A DNA stretch of 64,000 nt, from assembly GCF_019355395.1 (NCBI RefSeq), contig NZ_CP048829.1, forward strand, positions 1 through 64,000, given 5' to 3'. Below are positions 26,736 to 35,369 of this stretch, one piece after another. Both the position numbers and the translations under genes were made by a program. The notes beneath the pieces were generated by a model, which had not been told where the DNA came from, made no database searches, and worked only from the letters and a program-made list of their open reading frames with translations. This stretch comes from Chordicoccus furentiruminis. GTDB lineage: Bacteria; Bacillota; Clostridia; Lachnospirales; Lachnospiraceae. How positions within the stretch are numbered: the stretch's first letter is position 1; each line of letters opens with the position of its first letter.

Positions 26736-27947
26736 ATGAAGAGAATCAAGATGACGACGCCTCTGGTGGAGCTCGACGGCGACGAGATGACCCGTGTGCT
26801 CTGGAAAATGATCAAGGATGAGCTGCTGACCCCCTATATCGACCTGAAGACGGAATACTATGACCTCGGTCTTACGCACCGCGACGAGACGGACGATCAG
26901 GTGACGAAGGACGCGGCCGAAGCGATCCGGCGATACGGCGTCGGCGTCAAATGCGCGACGATCACGGCGAACGCGGCCAGAATGGAAGAGTACCATCTGA
27001 AGAAGATGTACAGAAGCCCGAATGGAACGCTCCGGGCGATGCTTGACGGCACGGTCTTCCGCGCCCCGATTCTCGTGAAGGGAATCGAGCCGTGCGTGAA
27101 GAACTGGAAGAAGCCGATCACGATCGCCCGTCACGCCTACGGCGACGTATACCGGGACGCCGAGATCCGTGTTCCGGGAAAGGGAACCGCGAAGCTTCTC
27201 TTCACGGCCGAGGACGGAACCGTTACAGAGAAGAAAATCTTTGATTTCGAGGGACCGGGCGTCCTGCAGGGCCTCTACAACATCGATTCCTCCATCGAGA
27301 GCTTCGCGCGGAGCTGCTTCTCTTTCGCGCTCGGTGTAAAGGAGGATCTCTGGTTCGCCGCGAAGGACACCATCTCAAAGGTTTACGACGGAGAATTCAA
27401 AGCGGTCTTCCAGCGCGTCTATGAAAAGGAATATAAAGAAAAATTCGAACAGGCCGGTATCCGTTACTTCTATACGCTGATCGACGACGCTGTGGCAAGG
27501 ATCATGAAATCTGAGGGCGGAATCGTCTGGGCATGCAAAAACTATGACGGAGATGTCTTCTCGGATATGCTTTCCTCCGCTTTTGGATCGCTCGCGATGA
27601 TGACCTCCGTTCTCGTCTCTCCCGACGGGTGCTACGAGTATGAGGCGGCCCACGGAACGGTTCAGCGCCATTACTACCGGTATCTGAAGGGTGAGCCGAC
27701 CTCCACCAACTCGGTGGCCACCATCTTCGCGTGGACCGGCGCGCTGAGAAAACGCGGCGAGCTGGATCGGCTCCCGGAGCTGTCCGCTTTCGCGGATGCG
27801 CTGGAAAAGGCCACTCTCGACACGATCGCCGGCGGCACGATGACAGGCGACCTCGCACGGATCACGACACTTCCGGATCCGAAGACGGTCGACAGCCTCG
27901 GCTTCATTCAGGCGGTCCGCGCCACACTGGAGGCGGAACGTTCCTGA
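26736..27947 (+). CDS. icd: NADP-dependent isocitrate dehydrogenase
   Basis: 403 residues from ATG 26736, which follows AGAAAGGA; the frame is open for 12 codons upstream. The start TTPLVELDGDEMTRVLW, the substrate block RSPNGTLRAMLDGTVFRAPI and AAHGTVQRHYYRYLKGEPTS match the eukaryotic-like homodimeric type II NADP enzyme. Makes 2-oxoglutarate and NADPH. No other TCA gene is nearby; it is probably a biosynthetic glutamate-precursor enzyme in a partial cycle, which is inference. Confidence 0.94.
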   Translation: MKRIKMTTPLVELDGDEMTRVLWKMIKDELLTPYIDLKTEYYDLGLTHRDETDDQVTKDAAEAIRRYGVGVKCATITANAARMEEYHLKKMYRSPNGTLRAMLDGTVFRAPILVKGIEPCVKNWKKPITIARHAYGDVYRDAEIRVPGKGTAKLLFTAEDGTVTEKKIFDFEGPGVLQGLYNIDSSIESFARSCFSFALGVKEDLWFAAKDTISKVYDGEFKAVFQRVYEKEYKEKFEQAGIRYFYTLIDDAVARIMKSEGGIVWACKNYDGDVFSDMLSSAFGSLAMMTSVLVSPDGCYEYEAAHGTVQRHYYRYLKGEPTSTNSVATIFAWTGALRKRGELDRLPELSAFADALEKATLDTIAGGTMTGDLARITTLPDPKTVDSLGFIQAVRATLEAERS

Positions 27948-27977
27948 GACGGCAGCCGGAGACAAACGCGGAAGGCA

Positions 27978-29915
27978 ATGATGATACTCAATATCGCAGA
28001 AGTAACCAAGGCCTTTGACGGAAAGGAGATCCTGAAGGGCGTCTCCTTTCATGTCGAGGCAAACGAAAAAGCGGCGCTGGTCGGCGTCAACGGCGCGGGC
28101 AAATCCACGCTGCTAAAGATCATCATGGGGGAAGAGACGGCGGACAGCGGACAGACCGTGCTCGCGAAGGATGCGCGGATCGGCTATCTCGCCCAGCATC
28201 AGGCTCTGACCGGGGACGAGACCATTCTGAACCAGCTGATGAGCGTCCGGCAGGATCTCCTTGATCTGGCGGATTCGATCCGTGAAAGCGAACTTCAGAT
28301 GACCCGGCTGAGCGGGGATATACTCGAGGAAGAGATGAAGCGCTACGCCCGAATGACGGAAGCGTTTGAGCGGGGCGGCGGCTACGCTTACAGGAGCGAA
28401 GTCGTCGGCGTGCTCAAGGGACTCGGCTTTTCGGAAAGCGACTTCACGAAAACGGCAGGCGAGCTGTCCGGCGGGCAGAAGACGCGCGTGGCGCTGGGAC
28501 GGCTCCTTCTCACGGCGCCGGACATCATCCTCCTCGATGAGCCGACCAACCATCTCGACATGCATTCCATCGAGTGGCTCGAGACCTATCTCATGAATTA
28601 CCGGGGCGCCGTTCTGATCGTCTCGCATGACCGCTATTTCCTGAACCGGGTTGTGACGAAGGTCGTGGAAATCGAGAACGGACATGCCCGCACCTACAGC
28701 GGCAACTACGACGCCTTCAGTGAGAAGAAGGAAATGCTCCGGAAAGCCGCCTACGCCGCATGGGTCAACGCCGAGCGCGAGCGGAAGCATCAGGAGGAGG
28801 TCATCACACGGCTCAAGTCCTTCAACCGTGAAAAATCGATCCGCAGGGCTGAGAGCCGTGAGAAAATGCTGGCGAAGATGGAGTCTCCCGAGAAGCCGGC
28901 GGATGCCGACGATGAGATGACGCTCCGCTTTACGCCGCGGCTTGAAAGCGGCCGGGATGTGCTGACCGTCGACGGGCTGACAAAGCGTTTTGACGGCGTC
29001 ACGCTGTTTTCCGGACTGCACTTCGAGATCCGCCGGGGCGAGCATGTGGCGCTGATCGGGAACAACGGCACGGGCAAGTCGACCATCCTGAAGATTCTGA
29101 ACGGTGTCATCCCGCCCGATGACGGAACGGTTGCCTACGGCAGTCAGGTGGAGGTCAGCTATTACGACCAGGAGATGCAGGTTCTGGACAGCTCGAAGAC
29201 GATCTTCGATGAGATCTCCGACGATTATCCCGCCATGACCAACACGGAAATCCGCACAAAGCTGGCCGCCTTCCTTTTTACGGGCGAGGATGTTTTCAAG
29301 CGGATCGGTTCTCTTTCCGGAGGCGAGCGGGCGCGTGTCTCCCTCTGCAAGCTGATGCTCTCCGACGCGAACTTCATTATGCTGGACGAGCCGACAAACC
29401 ATCTGGACATCACGTCAAGAGAGGTGCTGGAAAGCGCGATCCGCGCCTATGATGGCACCGTTCTCTGCGTCTCCCACGACCGGTATTTCATCAACCGGAC
29501 GGCCACCCGGATTCTCGACCTGACGGAGCATCAGCTGCTGAATTATATCGGCAACTATGACTACTACCTCGAAAAGAAGGCTGACGTAGAGCGGGCCGCT
29601 CTGGGCGATACGGAATCCGGAACGGAGACGGAAACGGGCGAATCCCGGGCGAAGCTCGACTGGAAAGCCCGGAAGGAAGAGGAGGCCCGAAAGCGGAAGC
29701 TGGCCTCCTCACTCCGGCGGACAGAAGAGGAGATCGAGAACCTCGAACGGGAAGACGCGGAGCTGGACAAGGCTTTCGAGGATCCGGCGGTCGCCACCGA
29801 TCACGAAAAGCTGACGGAGCTGAGCCGCCGGAAGGAAGCGATCGCATCCGACCTGAGCGCCGCCTATGAACGGTGGGAAAAGCTTCAGTCGGAAGCAGAC
29901 GCGGAGGACGCCTGA
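27978..29915 (+). CDS. ABC-F family ribosome-associated ATPase
   Basis: 645 residues with two ABC domains and no membrane segment. Walker A sites GVNGAGKST and GNNGTGKST, signatures LSGGQKTRVALG and LSGGERARVSL, each followed by DEPTNHLD. The linker (about 240-310) is charged and helical, and the last 100 residues form a coiled coil (LRRTEEEIENLERED). ABC-F proteins act on the ribosomal E site; the layout resembles YdiF/Uup-type factors rather than an obvious antibiotic-resistance subtype, but subfamily assignment needs phylogeny. ATG 27978 or 27981. Confidence 0.9.
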   Translation: MMILNIAEVTKAFDGKEILKGVSFHVEANEKAALVGVNGAGKSTLLKIIMGEETADSGQTVLAKDARIGYLAQHQALTGDETILNQLMSVRQDLLDLADSIRESELQMTRLSGDILEEEMKRYARMTEAFERGGGYAYRSEVVGVLKGLGFSESDFTKTAGELSGGQKTRVALGRLLLTAPDIILLDEPTNHLDMHSIEWLETYLMNYRGAVLIVSHDRYFLNRVVTKVVEIENGHARTYSGNYDAFSEKKEMLRKAAYAAWVNAERERKHQEEVITRLKSFNREKSIRRAESREKMLAKMESPEKPADADDEMTLRFTPRLESGRDVLTVDGLTKRFDGVTLFSGLHFEIRRGEHVALIGNNGTGKSTILKILNGVIPPDDGTVAYGSQVEVSYYDQEMQVLDSSKTIFDEISDDYPAMTNTEIRTKLAAFLFTGEDVFKRIGSLSGGERARVSLCKLMLSDANFIMLDEPTNHLDITSREVLESAIRAYDGTVLCVSHDRYFINRTATRILDLTEHQLLNYIGNYDYYLEKKADVERAALGDTESGTETETGESRAKLDWKARKEEEARKRKLASSLRRTEEEIENLEREDAELDKAFEDPAVATDHEKLTELSRRKEAIASDLSAAYERWEKLQSEADAEDA

Positions 29916-29991
29916 AGACCGCGCTTTGCGCGGACAGATCAGGACGAATGCCGGACGGAACGGTCTTCAGAAAGGAAAGGACGGAAACGCG

Positions 29992-31548
29992 ATGCTTCAT
30001 ATCGTGACGGCGGAGGAAATGAAGGAGATGGACCGCCGCGCCATCGAAGAAACCGGGATTCCTTCTGCTGTGCTGATGGAGCGGGCCGCGCTGGCGGCAG
30101 CTGACGCGGTGACGGAGGCGCTTGCCGACCCGGAACGATTTCCCGTGAACCGGGACACTCCCTCTGTGCTGGTCATCGCCGGGCCCGGCCGCTGCGGCGG
30201 AGACGGCATCGCCTGCGCCCGGATTCTTCATCTCCGCGGAATCGGCTGCCATATCCAGCTCGCCGGCGATCCGGAGCGTCTGGCGCCAGAGACGGCGCAG
30301 CAGCTTCGAATCGCCGGAAATCTCGGGATTCCCGTTTCCCGTGACGAACCGATCGGGGATTCCGGTCTGATCGTCGACGCGCTGTTCGGCATCGGGCTCA
30401 GCCGTCCGGCGGAGGGCGAGTTCGGGGCGCTGATCCGCTCGATGAACGAAAGCCGCGCTTTCGTCGTGTCAGTGGATATTCCCAGCGGACTGAATGCGGA
30501 TGACGGGCAGCCCGCCGGATGCGCGGTCCGGGCTGATGTCACTGTCACGATGCAGCTTCCCAAGCGCGGGATTCTGCTCGATCCCGGCCGCCTTTACTGC
30601 GGTCGTCTGGTGATCGCGGACATCGGAATACCGGACTGTGCCCCGGAACCGGCCGGCCGCCCGGTATTCGCCATGACGAACCAGGATCTCGCTGATCTTC
30701 TGCCGAAACGCGCACCGTCCGGAAACAAAGGTACGTTCGGAAGGGTTCTTCTTGCCGCCGGTTCCGACGGGATGGCCGGTGCGGCCGTACTCTCGGCCCG
30801 TTCCGCAATCCGGAGCGGCGCCGGGATGGTGAAGGTGCTGACCGATGCCCGGAACCGGGTCATCATCCAGACCGCAGTTCCGGAAGCGCTTTATGCCGGT
30901 TACAGCACGGCGGAAGAAGCGGAAGCGGCGGTCCGCGTCTCCCTCGGATGGGCGGACGCGGTGGCGGCCGGGCCCGGTCTCGGGACCGGTTCCGCGGCCA
31001 GCGCCATTGTGCGCTGTCTGCTCTCGGAGGCGGATATCCCGCTGGTTCTTGACGCGGACGCGCTGAATCTGATCGCCGGAGACCCGTCGCTGCGGGCTCT
31101 GCTGTCCGCCCATAATGGGCCGGTCACGCTGACGCCTCATATGGGAGAGATGGCACGGCTGACCGGCCGTTCCGTCCGGGAGCTCAAACAGAACCGCTTC
31201 GCCGCGGCTGCGGCTCTCGCATCAGAGACAGGCGCCGTCGTGGTGCTGAAGGACGCACGGACCGTGACCGCGGTTCCGGACGGCCGGCTCTTCCTGAATC
31301 TGAGCGGGAACAGCGGGCTCGCGACAGCGGGCAGCGGAGACGTGCTCACGGGACTTACGGCCGGGCTGCTCGCCGGCGGAACGGATCCTTCCGTGGCGGG
31401 CGCGCTGGCTTCTTTTCTTCACGGTCTGGCCGGTGACGCGGCTGCCTCGCAAAGAGGACAGCGGGCGCTCACGGCCGGTGAGCTGCCGGACGCGCTCGCG
31501 TCCGTGCTGAAAGAGGCGGAACGGCGAACGGACACCCTTTTCCCGTGA
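29992..31548 (+). CDS. nnrD: Bifunctional NAD(P)HX epimerase/dehydratase
   Basis: 518 residues from ATG 29992, after AAAGGAAAGG. The N-terminal half is the YjeF_N epimerase domain (TAEEMKEMDRRAIEETGIPSAVLMERAA in pattern; GPGRCGGDGIACAR), the C-terminal half the ADP/ATP-dependent dehydratase (KGTFGRVLLAAGSDGMAGAA; GNSGLATAGSGDVLTG). Together they repair hydrated NADH and NADPH. Fusion of the two activities is normal in bacteria. Alanine racemase follows 69 bases later, a common Firmicutes pairing. The frame extends 42 codons upstream into abcF without homology. Confidence 0.94.
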   Translation: MLHIVTAEEMKEMDRRAIEETGIPSAVLMERAALAAADAVTEALADPERFPVNRDTPSVLVIAGPGRCGGDGIACARILHLRGIGCHIQLAGDPERLAPETAQQLRIAGNLGIPVSRDEPIGDSGLIVDALFGIGLSRPAEGEFGALIRSMNESRAFVVSVDIPSGLNADDGQPAGCAVRADVTVTMQLPKRGILLDPGRLYCGRLVIADIGIPDCAPEPAGRPVFAMTNQDLADLLPKRAPSGNKGTFGRVLLAAGSDGMAGAAVLSARSAIRSGAGMVKVLTDARNRVIIQTAVPEALYAGYSTAEEAEAAVRVSLGWADAVAAGPGLGTGSAASAIVRCLLSEADIPLVLDADALNLIAGDPSLRALLSAHNGPVTLTPHMGEMARLTGRSVRELKQNRFAAAAALASETGAVVVLKDARTVTAVPDGRLFLNLSGNSGLATAGSGDVLTGLTAGLLAGGTDPSVAGALASFLHGLAGDAAASQRGQRALTAGELPDALASVLKEAERRTDTLFP

Positions 31549-31617
31549 AGGATGCCGGAGACAGAAGGAAAAGAACGGAGCATGCGGAATGACGGAACAA
31601 CAGGAGGCATCCGTAAA

Positions 31618-32784
31618 ATGAAAAAATACAGCAGAGTTGTCGCTGAGATCAGCTATAACGCCATTGATCACAATTTCGCCCTGATGGCATCAAAGCTGAA
31701 GCCCGGAACACGCATCATCGCAGTGGTCAAGGCGGACTGCTACGGCCACGGGGCTGTTCAGATTGCCCGCCGTATTCATGAGCTTCCTTATATCTGGGGA
31801 TTCGCCTGCGCGACGCCTGAAGAGGCGATGCAGCTGCGCTACAACGGAATCCGAAAGCCCATTATCCTGCTGGGATACGCCTTTCCGGAATCCTACGAGG
31901 ATCTCATCGATTATGATATCCGTCCCTGTGTCTTCGATCTGGAATCGGCCAGGGCTCTTTCGCACCGGGCCGGCATGCTGGGACACCAGGTGCGCGTCCA
32001 TATCGCCGTGGACACAGGTATGGGACGGATCGGATTCCAGCCGACTGAAGAATCCGCGGACATCGTCCGTGAGATTTCGCTGCTCCCGGATCTTGAGATC
32101 GAAGGACTGTTCACTCACTTTGCGCGGGCGGACGAGCCGGATATCGCGCCGGCGAAAGAGCAGCTTGCCCGTTACCGCACCTTCCGCTCCATGCTGGACG
32201 CCCGCGGCGTACGGATTCCCCTCTGCCATGTGAGCAACAGCGCCGGGATCATGCGGTTTCAGGAGGCGAACCTTGATCTGGTTCGTGCCGGCATCACGAT
32301 TTACGGGCTGATGCCCTCCGATGATGTGGCGTCGGAGATGACCGGTCTCATGCCGGCCATGACGCTGAAGAGTCATCTGACATTCGTGAAGACGCTGCCG
32401 AAGGGAAGCCCGGTCAGCTACGGCGGGACGTATGTCACACAGGGCCCCACCCGGATCGCGACCGTCCCGGTCGGCTATGCGGACGGTTATCCGAGGCAGC
32501 TTTCCGGGAGAGGCTGGGTCCTGATCCGCGGCCGCCGGGCTCCCATCACGGGCCGGGTCTGCATGGACCAGTTCATGGTGGACGTCACCGGGATTCCGGA
32601 CGCATCCGTCGGCGATGAGGCGGTCCTTCTCGGCACTCAGGGAGAGGAACGAATCACCGCGGAACAGCTCGGACGGATCAGCGGCCGCTTTAACTACGAG
32701 TTCGTCTCGCTGATCACGAAGCGGGTTCCGCGCAGCTACATCCTCGACGGGACGGTGATGGAACAGGTTGATTATTTCAAATGA
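31618..32784 (+). CDS. alr: Alanine racemase
   Basis: 388 residues from ATG 31618 with AGGAGG at 31602-31607. The PLP lysine is in VVKADCYGHGAV near the N-terminus and the second catalytic tyrosine in VSYGGTYV. Fold-type III barrel followed by a C-terminal beta domain (GRVCMDQFMVDVT). Supplies D-alanine for peptidoglycan. The usual VKADAYGHG has Cys for Ala here. The stop overlaps the next gene (ATGA). Confidence 0.95.
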   Translation: MKKYSRVVAEISYNAIDHNFALMASKLKPGTRIIAVVKADCYGHGAVQIARRIHELPYIWGFACATPEEAMQLRYNGIRKPIILLGYAFPESYEDLIDYDIRPCVFDLESARALSHRAGMLGHQVRVHIAVDTGMGRIGFQPTEESADIVREISLLPDLEIEGLFTHFARADEPDIAPAKEQLARYRTFRSMLDARGVRIPLCHVSNSAGIMRFQEANLDLVRAGITIYGLMPSDDVASEMTGLMPAMTLKSHLTFVKTLPKGSPVSYGGTYVTQGPTRIATVPVGYADGYPRQLSGRGWVLIRGRRAPITGRVCMDQFMVDVTGIPDASVGDEAVLLGTQGEERITAEQLGRISGRFNYEFVSLITKRVPRSYILDGTVMEQVDYFK

Positions 32785-33632
32785 GTATGGTAAATTTTGA
32801 TATGTTCAAAAAAAAGCACCGGTCCGATGCCGAAAACGATGCCGATGAGGAAATCATGTCTGTCGTCGACGAGGCCCACGAAAAAGGCGATCTCGAACAG
32901 GACGAAGCCGATATGATCGAGAATATTCTCTCTTTCGGCGACACGGACGCCAGAGATATCATGACCCGGCGGAGCGATATCCGGGCTCTTGACGGAAGCC
33001 TCACGCTTGAGGAGGCGGTGAGAAGAGTGCTGGATTTCTCCAATTCCCGCTTTCCCGTCTACCAGGGAAACATCGACACGATTCTCGGGGTCGTGACGTT
33101 CCGCGATCTGATGAACAAGTATATCCGTTCGCCGGAAAACCGGACCATTGCCATCGAGGATATTCCCAAGCTGATCCGCGAGGTGTCCGTCATTCCGGAA
33201 AGCCGTCCGATCGACAGCATCTTCCAGTACATGCGCAGCAAGAAGGTTCAGATCGTCATTGTGGTCGACGAATACGGCCAGACCTCCGGTCTGGTCGCCA
33301 TGGAGGATATCCTGGAGGAAATCGTCGGCAATATTCTTGATGAGTATGATACGGATGACCATTTCATTCAGCGGAGCTTTGACGACAGCATCATCATGGA
33401 CGGAATGACGCCGCTTGAACGGGCCGGTGAGGTTCTGAAGTGCGATTTCAGCGGAGAGGAATACGAGACGCTGAACGGTTATCTGACCGCCCTTCTGGGA
33501 CATATTCCCACAGAGGCGGATCATACGGTAGCCGGGAAGAAGTTTCTGTTTCATATTCTGAAAGTCGATCACCACACAATCAGAAAAGTAAGGGCGGAGA
33601 GACAGCCCGCCGCAGCCAGGAAGGAGAACTGA
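32781..33632 (+). CDS. CBS-pair/CorC domain protein (HlyC/CorC family, soluble form)
   Basis: 283 residues without membrane segments. N-terminal acidic region, LEQDEADMIENILSFGDTDARDIMTRRSDI leading into two CBS motifs (about 60-185, including QTSGLVAMEDILEEIVGNI), and a C-terminal CorC_HlyC domain. It lacks the N-terminal DUF21 membrane domain found in larger relatives, so it resembles E. coli CorC, linked to magnesium efflux. Hemolysin in the family name is historical. Later starts (M3, M8) are possible. Overlaps the alr stop. Confidence 0.85.
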   Translation: MSMVNFDMFKKKHRSDAENDADEEIMSVVDEAHEKGDLEQDEADMIENILSFGDTDARDIMTRRSDIRALDGSLTLEEAVRRVLDFSNSRFPVYQGNIDTILGVVTFRDLMNKYIRSPENRTIAIEDIPKLIREVSVIPESRPIDSIFQYMRSKKVQIVIVVDEYGQTSGLVAMEDILEEIVGNILDEYDTDDHFIQRSFDDSIIMDGMTPLERAGEVLKCDFSGEEYETLNGYLTALLGHIPTEADHTVAGKKFLFHILKVDHHTIRKVRAERQPAAARKEN

Positions 33633-33635
33633 ATT

Positions 33636-34370
33636 ATGTCGGGACACTCAAAATTCGCGAACATCAAGCACAAGAAGGAAAAGAACGACGCGGCCAAGGG
33701 AAAGATCTTCACGATCATCGGCCGTGAAATCGCCGTGGCGGTGAAGGAGGGCGGACCGGATCCGGCCAATAACTTCAAGCTGGCCGCGGTCATCGCGAAG
33801 GCGAAGGCGAACAACGTTCCGAACGATACGATCGAGCGCGGAATCAAGAAGGCGGCCGGAGACACCAACGGCGCCAATTACGAGACGCTGACCTATGAGG
33901 GCTACGGCCCGGGCGGTGTGGCGATCATCGTGAAGGCGCTGACGGACAACAAGAACCGGACCGCCGCGGATGTACGCGCCGCTTTTTCCAAGGGCAACGG
34001 CAATCTCGGCACCAGCGGCAGCGTCTCGTTCATGTTTGACGAGAAGGGTCAGATCATCATCGACAAGGAAGAGTGCGAGATGGAAGCCGACGACCTCATG
34101 ATGGCGGCGCTGGATGCCGGAGCGGAAGATTTCAAGGATGACGGCGACAGCTATGAGATCATCACGGATCCCGCGTCCTTCGAGGAAGTGCGCAAAGCGC
34201 TGGAAGAGCAGAAGATCCCGATGGCTTCCGCCGAGGTGACCATGATCCCCCAGAATTATGTCTCCCTCACGGATCCGGCGGACCGCGGCTCACTGGAGAG
34301 AATCCTCGATCTCCTCGATGAGAGCGACGATGTTCAGGACGTCTATCATAACTGGGACGGAGAGGAATGA
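33636..34370 (+). CDS. yebC: YebC/TACO1 family translation or transcription factor
   Basis: 244 residues beginning MSGHSKFANIKHKKEKNDA, then GPGGVAIIVKALTDNKNRT, both diagnostic. Long annotated as a transcriptional regulator; YebC and YeeI relatives have been tied to translation of proline-rich stretches. Length is full. Starts four bases after the previous stop with AAGGAG in that gene's end. Confidence 0.94.
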   Translation: MSGHSKFANIKHKKEKNDAAKGKIFTIIGREIAVAVKEGGPDPANNFKLAAVIAKAKANNVPNDTIERGIKKAAGDTNGANYETLTYEGYGPGGVAIIVKALTDNKNRTAADVRAAFSKGNGNLGTSGSVSFMFDEKGQIIIDKEECEMEADDLMMAALDAGAEDFKDDGDSYEIITDPASFEEVRKALEEQKIPMASAEVTMIPQNYVSLTDPADRGSLERILDLLDESDDVQDVYHNWDGEE

Positions 34371-34428
34371 AAAACCGGCTCCGCCGGTATGACAGACCAC
34401 GGCAATTCCCAAGGCTGAGAGGGCGGAC

Positions 34429-35304
34429 ATGGATTTTCTGATTTCGATTCTTCTGGGTGTCGTGCAGGGGCTGTCCGAGTTTTTCCCGGTGAGCTCCACC
34501 GGTCACCTGGTCATTCTGGAACGTCTGAGCGGTTTTTCTGCGCCGGCTCTCACGTTCCATGTTTTTGTGCACATGGGAACGTGGCTGGCCGTGCTGCTGT
34601 CCTTCAGGAAGGATATCCGGCGCCTTCGGAAAGCGGCGTTTGGCCTGATCGCCGATGTGCGGTCATTCCGGAAGGCGGCGAAAGCGGCCGGCGGGCAGCA
34701 GCCGGATGTCCCGCCGAAGCCGGCGGTCACGCGGACAAATTACCGCCACCTTGTGCTGATGCTGCTTGCGGCGCTCCTTACGGTTGTGCTGATGGGACTG
34801 GCGCTGGACCGCTTTGTCTGGCAGGTTTCCTATTCTCTCTTCGGAACAGGTGTAGGTTTTCTTATCTCGGGGATTGTGCTGATGGTGACAGACAGAGTCG
34901 CTCCGGGGGAGACGGTGCCCCGCGATCTGCCTGTGGCGTACGCGATCCCGATCGGACTTGCCGCGGGATGTGCGCTGTTTCCTGGAATCTCCGTTACAGG
35001 CGTCGTGATCTGCGCGTGCATTTTCTCGGGCATGAACCGGAAGAACGCGATCCGTTTCGCCTATCTGCTTCAGACTGCCGTGGTTCCGGCCGCGTTTGTG
35101 TACGAGCTGGCTGACAGCATCCGGGCCGGCATTCTGACGCCGCACGCGATCGGGCTCTGCCTTCTCGGATTCCTCTTCGCGGCGCTGACCGGCATCCTTG
35201 TGATCGGCCGGCTTCTCCGCCGCATGCAGCGCGCACGCTTTCAGAATACGGCCTGGTACTGCCTGATAATCGGTCTGGCAGGGATACTTCTCGCTCATGT
35301 CTGA
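34429..35304 (+). CDS. uppP: Undecaprenyl-diphosphatase UppP/BacA-like with altered PGxSRS motif
   Basis: 291-residue membrane protein, eight or so hydrophobic segments. The first catalytic block is intact: QGLSEFFPVSSTGH (positions about 13-26, with the Q/E-x3-E pair, Ser and His). The second block, PGxSRSGxT in the family, reads PGISVTGVV (185-193): the catalytic arginine is V189. A charged loop of about 40 residues (60-105) is longer than in E. coli. UppP recycles the undecaprenyl-phosphate carrier for wall synthesis at the outer leaflet. Whether this copy is active is doubtful without another phosphatase elsewhere. Confidence 0.88.
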   Translation: MDFLISILLGVVQGLSEFFPVSSTGHLVILERLSGFSAPALTFHVFVHMGTWLAVLLSFRKDIRRLRKAAFGLIADVRSFRKAAKAAGGQQPDVPPKPAVTRTNYRHLVLMLLAALLTVVLMGLALDRFVWQVSYSLFGTGVGFLISGIVLMVTDRVAPGETVPRDLPVAYAIPIGLAAGCALFPGISVTGVVICACIFSGMNRKNAIRFAYLLQTAVVPAAFVYELADSIRAGILTPHAIGLCLLGFLFAALTGILVIGRLLRRMQRARFQNTAWYCLIIGLAGILLAHV

Positions 35305-35369
35305 CGGACGGCGCGTCATATCCGGGCAGCTCGGATCGTAAAAGGCGGCCATACAGGGAAGGAGATTTC

